Origin: Aldrovandia affinis
Taxonomy: Eukaryota; Chordata; Actinopteri; Notacanthiformes; Halosauridae
Direction of reading: 5' to 3'
NCBI GenBank assembly: GCA_029706075.1
Contig: JAINUG010000005.1
Coordinates: 3,895,001 to 3,959,000 of the forward strand
DNA length: 64,000 bases
Under the pieces are notes generated by a model, which worked only from the letters and a program-made list of their open reading frames with translations, searched no databases and had not been told where the DNA came from. Shown here piece by piece: positions 45,379 to 57,340 of this stretch. Position numbers and translations under genes: made by a program. How positions within the stretch are numbered: position 1 is the first letter of the stretch; every line of letters starts with the position of its first letter.

Positions 45379-45645
45379 CAGGGGTCGGCAACCTGCGGCT
45401 CCGGAGCCGCATGCGGCTCTTTCAGCCTCATGTTGCGGCTCTTTCAGTCTTATGTTGCGGCTCCGCGTGGCTTGGGAAAATAAATAATAAGTATCCAATT
45501 GAATCGGGTGCAAAATTGGGCGCAAAAATCCGAGGGGCGCAAGAATTATTTTCGCGTTGCACCCCCCCGTCGACAGAAAAGTGTTTTCTTTTCCGGGAAA
45601 CCGGGTCCAAATGGCTCTTTGAGTGTTACGGGTTGCCGACCCCTG
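45379..45645. mobile_element. hAT MITE, 267 bp, palindromic 8-bp TSD
   Basis: The ends are CAGGGGTCGGCAACCTGCGG and, inverted, CAGGGGTCGGCAACCCGTAA. The perfect 8-bp duplication GCCTAGGC lies at 45371-45378 and 45646-45653. Near the left end the phrase TGCGGCTCTTTCAG is tandemly repeated. The CAGGGGTCGGCAACC terminus is typical of a widespread hAT MITE group. No coding capacity. Confidence 0.94.
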
Positions 45646-45911
45646 GCCTAGGCTAAAAATAAAAAAAATAAAAAACTAAAAAAGTGAATTTAGACCTATT
45701 CTACAATTTTGACCTATTCTACATTGGGCAATATTGATGGATTATTAAAAATTGCAAGTAAATTCAATAATCTATCCCAACCGGATAGTTTAGTTTCAAA
45801 TATGGATGGCTGGTTGTTATCGTGCTTGGTGGTTATTAAAAAAACACTTGTTGCAATTAATCAAATATGGTCTGGTTTTATTAGGCTGCTTAAGTCTCAA
45901 AATTACATTGG

Positions 45912-46232
45912 AGGGGCCTCCCACGTGGTCCAGTGGTTACAACATCAACGCTGGCCACGGTGATGGGGGTTCAATTCCCCGTCGCGCGAGAGTCGGCTCT
46001 GGCCGGGAGTCCCACCGGGGGTGGCGAGTCGCTGTCCGTCCCAGGGAGGGGGCAGGGAAGCTGACAGGAAGTTCACTGCACACAGGAGTGGCTCTGCAGT
46101 ACCGGGTTGTGGTCGACGGCTTGGCGATTGCCTTCTCGGAGGAGGCGTTACTTCGCCTTCATCACTACCAGTCGCAGGGCTACAGCAGCAAACTCGCATT
46201 GCAAGGGGGGAAGGGATAAAATCTGAAACAGA
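45912..46232 (+). mobile_element. tRNA-derived SINE (family X), copy lacking part of its tail
   Basis: It starts GGGGCCTCCCACGTGGTCCA with A and B boxes (CCAGTGGTTACAAC; GGGGGTTCAATTCCCC) and the shared body (GTCGCTGTCCGTCCCAGGGA). Near the 3' end it jumps from AACTCGCATTGCAAGGGGGG to AAGGGATAAAATCTGAAAC, missing about 45 bases present in the copy at 22771-23149. The open frames of 76-137 codons across it are artefacts of its GC-rich body. Confidence 0.9.
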
Positions 46233-46780
46233 TTATTTAAAAAAATTATAATAATTACAATGTTTGTTAACATTAACGTAAATTGTTCAATTTTATCAGA
46301 GCAATCATAGCTATCTAGTTGTTCAATTATCACATTTTACCATGGCCAGAAAGAATGCACTTATAATAATTGCACCTCGCCGCTTATTTGCTTGAATACC
46401 ACACATAGCGTGTCTTTCTCCCCCCTCTCTTACACGCAACTACTTCCTTCTGTCCCCAAAACTACTTCAAATGTTCCTTGTGATCTGACTAAACACATAA
46501 AATTATGTATGCCTTATACACATTAATTAGACTACTTAGAATAGAATTGCTGCTTCAGTTGTTTATTTTAATGTGCATGCATTATTTTTGCGATTAAATG
46601 CATTATACAGAGTAATTACACAGTTTAAAATGTAACCTCTGTAAAGGCAGCTTGGCCTTTATAGGAATGAGGGAATTCACTGCACTTCTTGCATTCAGTT
46701 GGTAAATTACGTTTTTAAGTTAAAATTCAAATGCAGCGAATTATTGTGCACAGTCCAGCTTCCTTTTTCTTTTTTCTTTT
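46233..46780. other. Unassigned AT-rich noncoding DNA
   Basis: No gene or recognised repeat is visible. Confidence 0.4.
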
Positions 46781-46784
46781 TTTG

Positions 46785-46930
46785 AGCGGTGAGCGATTTT
46801 TGAGCAGAACAGGTGGAAAATCTCCTTGAGCGGTTTTGAGCGGAGGGGAGGGAATTCTCGGTGAACACAAGAGCAAGCAGAAGAACAGCCTCGTGAGCGG
46901 GGAGCGGTGTTTCTCCTCACTCAACTCTGC
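46785..46930. repeat. Cluster of GAGCGG/GAGCRG hexamers
   Basis: Within about 145 bp there are at least six GAGCGG words plus GAGCGA, GAGCAG and GAGCAA variants, ending near CTCAACTCTGCTCAC. Clustered short motifs of this kind occur in the subterminal transposase-binding regions of hAT elements, but no terminal repeat or target duplication was found. The minus-strand open frame over it is not a gene. Confidence 0.4.
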
Positions 46931-48592
46931 TCACACATTCTGCTTGGGTTATTCAAGTCCAGGCTCGATGCAATACTGGATATTCTCTAGACTGTAAGGA
47001 AATGATTAAACCTAGATTACCTGTTCTAGTCATTACGTATCGTTATGTTTTTATGATTTGTCAACCAGCCTTCCTAACAGAGCCAATATTCATGATACAG
47101 CTTAATACAATTTTCATTTTAAAAATAATACATTTCAATCATTTTAATATCATTGTGTCTTCCACTCACATGTATGTTGAGGTATGAAGCGTTGTCAATC
47201 CGAACAAAACATTTTCAGACTTTTAACGTCTGAAATCGCAAAAACATTGGTAAAATACAATGTAGCTCATTCAAAAATGAAAGCCCCTGAAATGCGAGTG
47301 TCCTGGAAAATATCGTAGTAGAGCAAAAAATAATAATAAAGTAAGTCTCAGCACCACGTCTCCATCGGAAATAATTAATGTTTCAACTAGGCTATTAATG
47401 TTTCAATATTCAGGCTTACAACTTGTTAATGGTACTTGTTAATAACCTTTTAATGTTATACAAAAATGAGATTTTTCAACTATTCAATTTCATGTAGGCC
47501 TAACCCACATACATTAACTATTTTAATGTGTGGGCAGTAATGTGTTGTTGCTGTGGAGTGCCTTTATTGTGAAGGTGCGTTGCAGTATTGTTCTGGTCCA
47601 TTCACTGTAGATGGGATTCACTGTAATGGGTCATGCAGTACAGGGTACTAGATACTTTTTTTGTGATTCGGAGTTAAAGTCAAAATGTAGACAGAAAAAA
47701 TCTATACATGATAATTTTAGTAAAGTGAAGATATAATTAATTCAGGAAACAGAGTAAAAAGGTTCTACTGAAATTTTAATTAGTCTCTTAAAACTAACAC
47801 TTGCCACCTGGAACCTGGTAGTAGCCCATATCACTGATGTGTCACATGCCACGTTTCTTACAGCTCCAAAGATATGAGCTCTCTATACTTTACCCTGGCA
47901 GCCTTGTTAGATGGTGTGCCTAAAAGTAACCACCTAGTAAACAAGGAAACACATAAATGATAGGCAATAATAATAATAGGCTTTGCAATATTGTCTTCAA
48001 ATCAAATTCATTAAAGATTCACTGAGTATGATTTCAAAAGAGGAGGTAATATGCATAATTGATTTTCAAAATCCAGGTGTACACAAAGGAATGGGGATCA
48101 GACAACAAAAGTTAGAACAAAAACATTAATGTTTGACTAGAACACAGATGGTGCCTATAACTCCAGCCACGCTTGGGGAGGAAACAGAATATATATAAGA
48201 TAGGCCATCTGTTTCTTTTATAGCATAACACAGCTTTAAAGCTTCCATATTAAAGACACAGGCATTAGGTGATACAGACCATGTGTACCAATGAGGTGGG
48301 TGTTTGCCTCTATACTGAGGTTATTATTGCAAAATATCAATAAGGTACATAAAAATGCAAAATAGTTGCAAAGAGTTGAAGTACAGTGCAGAATAGTACA
48401 GGATATTATGATCAAAATGTATAATTTAACAAAGTTAGTCATTACACAATTATTCATATTATACTACTGGTGACATTTGCTTGCTGCCTCTTACACTCTG
48501 TTCTCCACAGCTCTTACCAATAATATGCTGGTGATGATGTTCAAATTCAAAAATAATCCTCCAAATAATATCTGACAAATCCTGTGAGAGAC
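46931..48592. other. Unassigned AT-rich noncoding DNA
   Basis: No gene is supported, and no complete transposon is visible. Confidence 0.4.
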
Positions 48593-48597
48593 ACACA

Positions 48598-48652
<55 letters not shown>
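48593..48652. repeat. (AC)n microsatellite
   Basis: About 25 CA units with one early interruption. The cysteine/valine open frames on the minus strand at 48459-48697 are translations of this repeat. Confidence 0.97.
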
Positions 48653-49270
48653 CACAAAGCGTTCCACTTCATTCAACAATGGCCTGGATCCAAACAATCA
48701 AATAAATATGAAGGAAGGCAATTTATTGTTTCAAAGCTGCAGAAGCATTCATTCCTGTGTCCTCCAAGACCGAAGGCATCAAAATCAAGATTAGAGGATC
48801 AAGAAGGCATCAGAACCTTTTCTGGGCAGACAGGAATTTGTATTCCTCCTCTTGAAATTCCAGATTGTTATTGCTTCTGACAAGGGAAAGATCCTGGAGG
48901 TGTTTGTATGAACAAGGGATTAATTATTCATCACATTTTCCCTTTAAATTGGATTGCCTTTTTATTTGTTTTCTTTCCTGCCAGTGTGTCCTGCCATCAG
49001 AGAAATGAAATACAATGGCCTGGATTCAATCATCATTTGTCCTTAACATTGACTCACAATAAAAAAAAATATTGCTTTATTTTTTGCCTCACAAACACAG
49101 TTTTGTGAGATCTGCAGTCACCAAAATGCACGAAAATGTACATTGGAAAAAATAAGAACTGCATTAATTCATTAGTCAAGGTTAAGGACAAATGCTTATC
49201 AAATCCAGTCCAATGTCATTGGGAACATAAGATAGTATATATTTTAGTACTTGTACATGGCTGCATAAAG
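48653..49270. other. Noncoding, candidate conserved block 48655-49050
   Basis: This is a transposon-free stretch with mixed composition and words typical of vertebrate regulatory DNA (AACAATGG, GGGATTAATTATTC, CAATTTATTG). The phrase ACAATGGCCTGGATYCAA occurs twice (near 48676 and 49012). Function is inferred from appearance only. Confidence 0.3.
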
Positions 49271-49274
49271 CTAG

Positions 49275-49480
49275 TAGTGGGTATAAAAAGTATTCACCCC
49301 CTTTAGCATTTTTCACATTTTATTTCCTTACTTCACGGAATCTAAATGGGTTTAACTGGGATTCCTTACCACTGATCAACAAAAAATACTCAATAATGGC
49401 AAATCAAACAACAACTCTAAAGCTTTTTCTTTAATTAATTGCATGTAAAAACTGACAACAATGGTCTGCAGAAACTGCAG
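49275..49480 (+). mobile_element. Tc1-like terminal fragment
   Basis: GTGGGTATAAAAAGTATTC then ACCCCCTTTAGCATTTTTC resembles the left inverted end of a Tc1-like transposon (the ATTCACCCCC-type terminus common in fish). No matching right end or transposase piece was found. It is distinct from the families at 35152 and 36843. Confidence 0.55.
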
Positions 49481-52239
49481 TAAAGCCACTGCAATTTTTT
49501 ATAAACATACCAATTGCAAGATACTAAGTAAATGTAAACACATTGAGTTTTGATAACTAGGTTTTATTTTGATGTGTCTCATATTTTAAAAAATTCCCCA
49601 CATGGCTCCCCCACATCTAAATGAATTCATAAAGTTACGAGCTCACTGTTCCAACAGATCTTCAAGCGCGATCTCTAGAGGAGATGCACTCATACTGTAA
49701 AAAATGTGGTCAATCAGCATTTTCAATAATCAATATTTTTTAAAATGGAATTCACTACCAGCTGATCTTAAGAGATGCAGTCGTCCTTTGACTTTGTTTG
49801 TACTGTAACACCCTACTGGGTTTGGCTGTGGGTGTTACCTGGAGTAGTGCAAACCAAGAAACAGATCCAGGGTTAAATGTACAGAACATCGTTTGAATTA
49901 AAGAAAAATCTGCTCATTAACATGAGAAATGGGGTACGCACTCAAATGGTTCAAACATTTAAATAAACAGTCCAACACAACTCAATCTCTAAACTTAAAC
50001 AAAAGGTTTCTTCCACTCTGGGGAGCTAACCCCTTACCCAAAGCCTCATCAAATCCTGGCTGGTCAACAGACTGCCTGCCAGGTTGCCACAATACCTATA
50101 AGTGTGCATCTACTTTGTTTGTTTTATTTTCTGTAGCTTGTTGTGGACATGCCTATAAACACTTCAATAAAGCAATGCATCTTTTAACGTTGTAACAAGG
50201 CCTTTGCTATGTCCCTGATAAATAAATACATTAATAAAAATAGGAACAAAAACAAGCTCTTTTAAGATAACTCAATGGACGAATTGCACTAATTATGTCA
50301 CAAAAAAGTATTGAGCAGCTTACTTACATCCGGTTTGAGCATTCCTCATTGAAAACACCATGGTCATCTAAATCTTGCTTTAATACAAACACTGCCATGA
50401 CGACTGCATTAAATGTAAATGATGTACATAATTCATAATCCAGTTATTTATGTAAATCTAGACAGTTACCATGATCAAACTAATATATACACTCGGGTAA
50501 CACTGGTTGGTTTAAACAATAAGATAAACCCATAGTGTTTACTCATAAATTACACTCATGAACAGTACAATGTTCCCATAAAATACTATCGTGTTCCCTC
50601 AAATTAATTATTTTGTTCCCTCAGTTTCCCATTCCATTCCAACAGTTTACTATTTAATTCCCTTGATTTAGTAAAATCACTCCTGCACCTTCAGAGAGTG
50701 TGTTTGTGAATTAATTGAATTATACTACAATCTGGGCTTGAAATACAAAGACATCAGTCAAGTTTTAAGTTTTAAACAAGATAATTCAGACGTTCTACAG
50801 TTGGTATTTTAGGCTAGCTGGATGGCTAGGTTAGGCTAACTGATGGCTAGGCTAACTGTTATCCAACTTGCAAGTCATAACCAATAACGTTTTTGTGCTA
50901 TATCCACACCTGCTGCTGCAGTTGGTATTTTAGTTCACTAGTTCACATGCTTCTGCTCCCTGTGCCTCGTAAAGGCCAACTGGGTTATCTGAAAAACAGC
51001 TAAAATAGAACTTGAATATCATTACAATATAAGACTGACAGATCTCTATTTTTCATTCCTAAATGTACCATCATAACATTTTATTATGAACCAAATTTGA
51101 AATGGCCCTGTAGGTCACTGTGGATATGCGTGTCTATTAAATTATTTGCTACTACTTAAAGGGGACAATTGAATTGAATTGCTATTAAACTAACAGAAAC
51201 AGCTAAGTGGACAGGGCACAGTTAATGGATTTCAGGTTCTGTTACAAATAAAAGATATGACAGATCTTAGAGACCATTCATTGAAGGAGGTGAAGCTTGT
51301 TCCTGAATTTGGTCTCTGTCATATTTAAATGTAACTATAATAACAACATAGAGTTTTACAAAGATCTTGCCCTTAGGATATATTTGGGTCATTATGGTAA
51401 GAGGGTTTTCTTTGGAACTGTTAAAAGGCTAAAGAAGAAATAATAGAACTAATAGAATTGTGCACTCTTGTGTCGTCATATACAGAACATATCTCAGTGT
51501 CACTTGACCTTGGTGGATATCACCTTAGCAAACTGTTAAGACTAAGACTGATAAAGTACCATTGCAACATCTGTTTGCGCCAATCCACACCACCAAACAA
51601 ATTATCCAGCCCCCTGCTGTGCCCCTTCAACACAAGTGCTATGGAAAGTTAGGATGAAAATAGCGACCGGTTAAAATATCATTCTTTGCTGTTTGCAATT
51701 TTTCCAAAAATACAAACATTTTTCATTGCACATTTCTAATGCTTGAAAGGTCTCATAAAGAGCACTAAATAAAACAAATGTCCTGGTGATGTTCTTAAAC
51801 TGATAGTAAATGTGATTAATTAAAAAAACAACTGCAGCATTTCAAACCCCTCTGTCAATCCCCTTCAAATTTTGCATCACTATTTTATCTATTTATCTCT
51901 TAATTTGACCTATGACTCGTATCTACACGAGTCACTGCTATAATCATCTTCCTCCACTTCCTCCCGGGTCCTGTTCTGGTCCTGTCCTATCTGCCCTCTA
52001 TTGACTCAGTTAAGTCTTGATTCTGTTAATTCTGTTACATCCGGATCCATGTCTACGCCATCATCCACCCTCTCCTCCAGGTCAGCACAAACATTCTCCT
52101 CTGACCCAAAGCTCTTTGCTGTGTCGCTTGCTCACAGGGTCAAACTATGATCTGCAGAGTGGGGTCGAGGAGGTTGATGTGATCCACTACCATTTTGTCC
52201 TTCAAATCTACCATCACAACATTGCTTTTCCAGGAAATA
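49481..52239. other. Unassigned noncoding DNA
   Basis: No gene is supported. The segment at about 49805-50200 begins TGTAACACCCTACTGG and contains a plausible AATAAA signal (50166), which might reflect an old retroelement, but the ends are unclear. The remainder is AT-rich. Confidence 0.35.
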
Positions 52240-52370
52240 AATCCAAACCACCGCAATAACCCACGCAAAGCTTTTCCTATCTCCTCCTACATCTTCCGCT
52301 CATACTGCAGGCAACTTTGCGGATAAAGTTTTTGAGAATAAAGTTGATGACATCCGTAGGGTCTCTATGT
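52240..52370 (+). pseudogene. L2/CR1-like ORF2 linker fragment
   Basis: Across two frames the translation gives NPRKAFPISS and then GNFADKVFENKVDDIRR. This mirrors the linker between endonuclease and reverse transcriptase of L2-type ORF2 (the copy at 39.6 kb reads NPRKLYSTFSSLL, then LTADDFSSFFHEKVDVIRN). It is short, frame-broken and old. Upstream proline-rich sequence from about 52020 may belong to the same copy. Confidence 0.5.
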
Positions 52371-52747
52371 CCATAGCTTCATCAGAGGGATATGGACTGC
52401 CACACATTAAAAATACACAAAAAATGTATTATTCAACCTGATGATGATGCAATAAACCCAACTTGGCCCTATAAGAGAGGAGGTACAGGGTGACCTATGC
52501 TGACAGATATCATACCAAATCGATGCGTCACTCCTACTACCAGATCTGTCTCCCTCTAATGCAATGTGTATTTTAGGAAATGACTGTTGCACAATTACAC
52601 AGTCTGCCATATTGTAACTAGGAAATAAACTCTGTGGAACAATACAGTTTCAGAGGTTTTTACTGTGAAGGAACTGCAAAGTGAATGATCTACATGTATA
52701 CCTATATAAACAGATGACAGTGAACAAATTAAAAGTGGTCATCTAAG

Positions 52748-53150
52748 GGCGGCGGATAGCGTAGTGGTCTAACGCATCACACTTTGGTTGGTCCGGTGTG
52801 GTGTGTGCTGCCTGTCAGGGACGCGGTTCAAAACCTGTGTCTCTACCAGACCGGCCCAGGTCGTCAGCCCGAGCGGGGGCGGCATTTGGCTGTCCGCCCT
52901 AGGGGGAAGGGGGAGGGAGAGCCAGCTCGGGTCCGCCGAGAAGCATGGAAAGGGAGTCTCCAGAATGTGGGTGGGTGGCAGAGTTCCATTTCGGAGGAAA
53001 AGCAGAGGTCGCTGCCCACAGAGAATTGGCTTGCCTTGAGTAGTCGAGCGATGGACCCGTGTGTGGAGGGTTAATTTAAATAAATAGAGGGTGCAATTGG
53101 GTACCAAATTGGGAGAAAGACAGGAAAAAATCTGAAACAAATATTTTTTT
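52748..53150 (+). mobile_element. SINE with family-X tail but another tRNA-like head
   Basis: It starts GGGCGGCGGATAGCGTAGTG with an A box (GCGTAGTGGTCTAACGC) and a weak B box (GACGCGGTTCAAAAC). The central core GCGGCATTTGGCTGTCCGCC and the 3' end GGGTGCAATTGGGTACCAAA are shared with family X, but the head and the region between core and tail are not. The open frames within it (52769-53140 region) are not genes. Confidence 0.85.
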
Positions 53151-53269
53151 TTTACAAATGTAAAGTCATCATCACTTATGTTGGACTACAGTGAAGAGTA
53201 GCAGTTCCCTCTTGTTCGGTCAGTTGGTTGCAACAGCTATGGGAATACACCCATTCTGAAGTTCCTATA

Positions 53270-55960
53270 CAACAGTTCCGAATGGCCCGATAATTTGTCA
53301 CCCATCATGGAAGCACAGGATACCCATGTCGGTGACCACCCCAGCTCCAGGTCAGCTACACTATCCCCTTCAAAAAGCTACTGCAAAAGCTTCTGCATAC
53401 ACACGGCACAGAGTGAGACTCACTACCTGGTCTCTTTCCCCTGGATAAAACACTGTCAAAGCAGCTGCATGAGGTCGTCGACAGAGCCTGCATGTTTTTC
53501 CCCGTTCTGGCCACATATTCCCCTGTTCCCCCCTACACGGAAATTGTATGTAATAAAAATGCCTGCTTTATTGCCTCACAAACCCCACGGTTGACTTCCT
53601 TCATCAGAACGATTGGTCTGTCTCCATAGATTTGAAGGATGTATATTTCCACATTGGAATATTGCCGCACCACAGGAAGTTTCTCTGCTTTACCTTCAAC
53701 AGCACAGTGTTTCTGTATGAGTTTCTTCCCTCTGGTCATTCCCGGGCCCCCTGAACTTTTACAAGATGTACAGAGGCCACCCTGACCTTAGAATATTCAA
53801 TTATCTGAACTGAACTGGCTGATTCATGTGGAAAGCGAGGAAGATGCCCTGCGTTACACATTACCAGTGACAGCACACTTAGGGAACCTTTGCTTTGTGA
53901 AAGATTGGAAAAAGACCTCGCTGACCCTGAGTCAGCACTCTGTTTTTCAGGGAATGGAGTTGGATTTGTGCTTTACGCGAACCCGCCTCTCTGTGAACAG
54001 GGTCTCTGCACCATTCTGTGTTAATGCTCCTGACTGGATCAGAGAATTCAAGTTTGCCCGTGTCAGAGATTACTGGGCCTCGTGGCTACAGCTGTAGCGG
54101 TGCTGCCCCTAGGCTTGCTTCTTTTCAAATGTAGTTCAATATGTAACACAACCACCCAGTTCGCAACAGTGGGCGCTGGCTGACTGTGACAAGGGCTGGC
54201 TGGAAGGCTGTCTCACCTTGGCGAGACCTGTGTTTTCTGACAAGCGGAGCACCCATGGAGTTGGTTCTCCACAAGGTTGTCATAACGACGGATGCCTCCC
54301 TCTCAGGCTGGGGAGTATATGTGAGGGAGAGGCAGTAAACAATCTGTGGTGTCTATGTCAGACACGAATGCTCTGGAACCACTCACAGCATTTGTAGCAT
54401 TGAAAGTTTTCTTCCGCATATTCAAGGTCGTCACATGCTGATCAGGACAGGCAATGCACCAGCTGTCTCCTATATCATCAGACAATGTGTACACATCATC
54501 TTGAACATAAACACTGATGCATAAACTCGTAAAATCAGGCAATCAGGTGTACATACATACAGATTATTATTCTGCATTTACAAAGTGTGATTTATGATTA
54601 CAAACTGCAATTTATGTTTTTAATAATCTTTTCTGCCTATATACATATTTTTGACAGCGATTTTACTCCATGTGCAATGTGGTGCTGTGGAATATCCCTT
54701 CCCGTAGCTAGAGCCGGATTAATACAGTAGTGGGCCCTAGGGCTATTCATAATTTATAGGCCTTCTCATGACCCCCCTACCTCGTGAAACCCATCGGTTT
54801 ACACTACACACTTGTGCGCACCACACCCTCTCTCACGCTGCACACACCCACAAGTACACATCTCAAAGAAAAGCACTAATGATCTATAAAAGGCTACTGC
54901 AAGAATATCATTAGGCCTCCCACCACACACAAAACACAAGGACTATCTCAAACCTTTTGTCTATATGGGCAAAATAAAGCTTCCATAAAACAGTGCGTCT
55001 TTAAATATGTTCAACTCCATTCTAATCCTAACTCATTATGCACAGTCTATTGAGGTAAAGCCAATGTTGCAAGTAAGACATAAAGTACAAGTAAACAAGA
55101 CACGCAACAATACAATGCTAGTCAGACATGACACCCCCGCACTTGCTAACGAAACTGGCCTTACCAAAATCTTAAATCAATTGTTAGCAATGGTTTGATA
55201 GGCTAGGCAAGTTTTACATTATTTGGCATGGTAAGAAGCAAAAATCTATTGGCTAGACTACAGCAGCAGATGTCGATGGTACGATGACTGTCCTCCAATC
55301 ATGGATTTCTCCAAACTGAAATATCCTGTCAATTTAGGCATCTTGCTAATAAGCTCTGCTTCTCTTTGTTCCCTTTTTTTCTGAATTTTTCTTTTTGGAC
55401 ACCACTTTCATGTTTTTTCGTCTACATTTATGTGTACATTTTCAAAGTTGCAGCACATTGTTGAAAATTGTAGACCGTTCGCTGTTAAAATAACATTCTT
55501 GATTGGCTCTTGCGCATAACAACAGACCCTTTTCCCAATAAAATACCATTATTATTTTATTTTTTCAATCCCTGGTGTCCCAACATACACCCCCCCTCCA
55601 TGAAACTCAAAGCTGTGCAACAAATAATTGGCTAAATTAATAAATTCATTTCCCCAGTCTCCTGGGCCCTTTGCGAGCTCAAGCCCCATTAGCCCATGCA
55701 TTAATCTGGCTATGCCAGTAGCTGTAGCTGTGATGTTGAACTGACCGAATGAAGGGGAACATCTAGGTTACATACGGGAGAACCTTCCTGTCCGTTCATT
55801 GAGGTATTTGTGGTCAATGTTATTCATAGCCTCTTGGAGGTGGTGCGCTAGCCTTTAGGGACTAAACAACAGCCTATCTGCCCCTGAATGGGCTTATTTC
55901 AATAGCTGTGATGTCTCCTTCCCTCACTCAGGGAACCAGGGTTACATATGGAAACTAGAT
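53270..55960 (+). mobile_element. DIRS-like retroelement fossil (broken)
   Basis: The plus strand shows reverse transcriptase-like and RNase H-like parts of a DIRS-type (tyrosine-recombinase) retroelement, roughly 53600-54060 and 54270-54500. Terminal-repeat-like sequence (GGTTACATACGGGAGAACC and GGAACCAGGGTTACATATGG) lies at about 55740-55960. It is clearly broken, with several breaks, and no recombinase or capsid-type region was recognised. A hAT-like element (about 54709-55714) lies between the coding remnants and the terminal repeat. It looks old. Confidence 0.65.
54709..55714. mobile_element. Probable non-autonomous hAT inserted in the DIRS-like fossil
   Basis: The inverted ends are AGAGCCGGATTAATACAG and, on the other strand, AGCCAGATTAATGCATGGG; both lead into GGGCCC-type words (GTGGGCCCTAGGG; complement of CTGGGCCCTTTGCG). 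The flanks share GTAGCT within a possible 8-bp duplication (CGTAGCTA / AGTAGCTG), not perfect. The interior is non-coding. Termini of the AGCCGGATTAA type are common among fish hAT derivatives. Confidence 0.65.
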
Positions 55961-56848
55961 TTTCCAGCATGCTAAAACACACACAAGCACACACAAACAC
56001 AAACACATACACATCACCAGTAATAAAACCAACACTCTGGCTTTGGATTGAGAGTTGGATGACAGCACTAGTACCCCACCAGCCTGGACTGGGACACCAT
56101 GCCTCAGGACCATGATTCCCCGCTGCCCAAACCCATACAGACAATGCACTATCATCCCAAGGGACGGGATGTCTTCAAAATTATGAGATATACACATTTA
56201 ACCTCCTCAAAAAGTAATTAATTGAAATTATCATTATGTCACTGACTATAATTACAAACTTGACCAGATATTTCAGTTTTTTGTCCATATAGGCCAGGTT
56301 TCCCTTGATATTACACCACTCGTTTTTCATTACAAAGCACAAAATATGCACTAATTATTCATCAAACTGGCCATGATGGTCATAATATGCTTTTTAAAAG
56401 ATTTGCTGGCATGTTTTTAGTATCTTACACATGTAATGTTTGTCTTGCATTTGATGAGGGGCAGATTTGGCACAATAACATCCATTATGACCTGTAACTC
56501 ACATCAACGGATTGACGGACTACAATGAATCAGAGGATGATTCATTGTAATCCGAATTATGTTCAACATTGTCCTGAGTTTCAGACACTTCCTCCTCTAT
56601 TTCACTGTCATTATCACTGTCTAAGAATACAGTGAGGGCTTCACTGGCTGTACATGAGTCTTCTGCTCATGTTCCTCTTCTGACAATTGCTTCTGAGTGA
56701 TTGAGTGAGTAAATGGTGAGTGGGACCTTTTTTTATATCAGTGTTGCCCCTCTCAGACAGCAACAGAGTGGATTCCAACAACTTAGATCTGCATCTGTCT
56801 CATATTATGTCTATGAGGCATTGGTAAGATTTTTAAAGATAAAATATA
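55961..56848. other. Unassigned noncoding DNA
   Basis: No gene is supported. There is a short CA-rich run near 55976-56012. The duplicated phrase GATTCATTGTAATCC occurs in partly inverted form near 56520-56555 (ACTACAATGAATCAGAGGATGATTCATTGTAATC forms an imperfect hairpin). Confidence 0.4.
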
Positions 56849-57180
56849 CACTACCGGTCAAAAGTTTTAGATCACCCCCATTTTCCAGTTTTCACTGAAA
56901 TTTAAGCAGTTCAAGTCCAGTGAATAACCTGAAATGGTACAACAACAAAAACGTTTAGGTTGCCAAAAATGGAAAAATAATGTACATTTTTGGCAGCCAC
57001 CACAAAATGAGACAGCTTTCCTCACAGGAAACACACCATCAAAAGGCACTTGGAAACTGGAGGAAACTCTGACAGGAAGAGGTCTGGCAGACTGCCAGTG
57101 CCCACTAAAGATGATGTAAAAGCCACCACAAAATCATTTGAAAGACAGCTTGCATGAGTGTATGCAAGGTATAAATATGG
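56849..57180 (+). mobile_element. Truncated copy of the small Tc1-like family
   Basis: The left end CACTACCGGTCAAAAGTTTT follows a TA (56847-56848), and the first 90 bp match the element at 35152-36195. Downstream, CCATCAAAAGGCACTTGGAA and GACAGGAAGAGGTCTGGCAG match the transposase start in that element (the GNSDRKRSGRPK region) but are frame-broken. No right end was found before the microsatellite at 57294. Confidence 0.85.
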
Positions 57181-57293
57181 TCTGGGGCTCTTTTTTAGTT
57201 CAAATAAAAGTAAGAAAAAAATATTTGCATTTATTTGGGGTATTTCTTTGTTTGTAAAAGTAAGAAAAAAGAGCATTTATTTGGGGTAGTCTT

Positions 57294-57297
57294 TGTT

Positions 57298-57339
<42 letters not shown>

Positions 57340-57340
57340 T
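57294..57340. repeat. Compound (TG)n(GA)n microsatellite
   Basis: About 13 TG units run directly into about 9 GA units. Confidence 0.96.

Noticed and set aside
45806-46251. Several GC-rich open frames up to 137 codons
   Set aside because: Artefacts of the SINE copy at 45912-46232.
48584-48660. Short regular repeats as a CRISPR-like array
   Set aside because: Simple dinucleotide repeat with no spacers; the genome is that of a fish.
48459-48697. Cysteine/valine repeat proteins on the minus strand
   Set aside because: Translation of the (AC)n microsatellite.
52769-53140. 123-codon minus-strand open frame and 96-codon plus-strand frame
   Set aside because: Both run through the SINE at 52748-53150.
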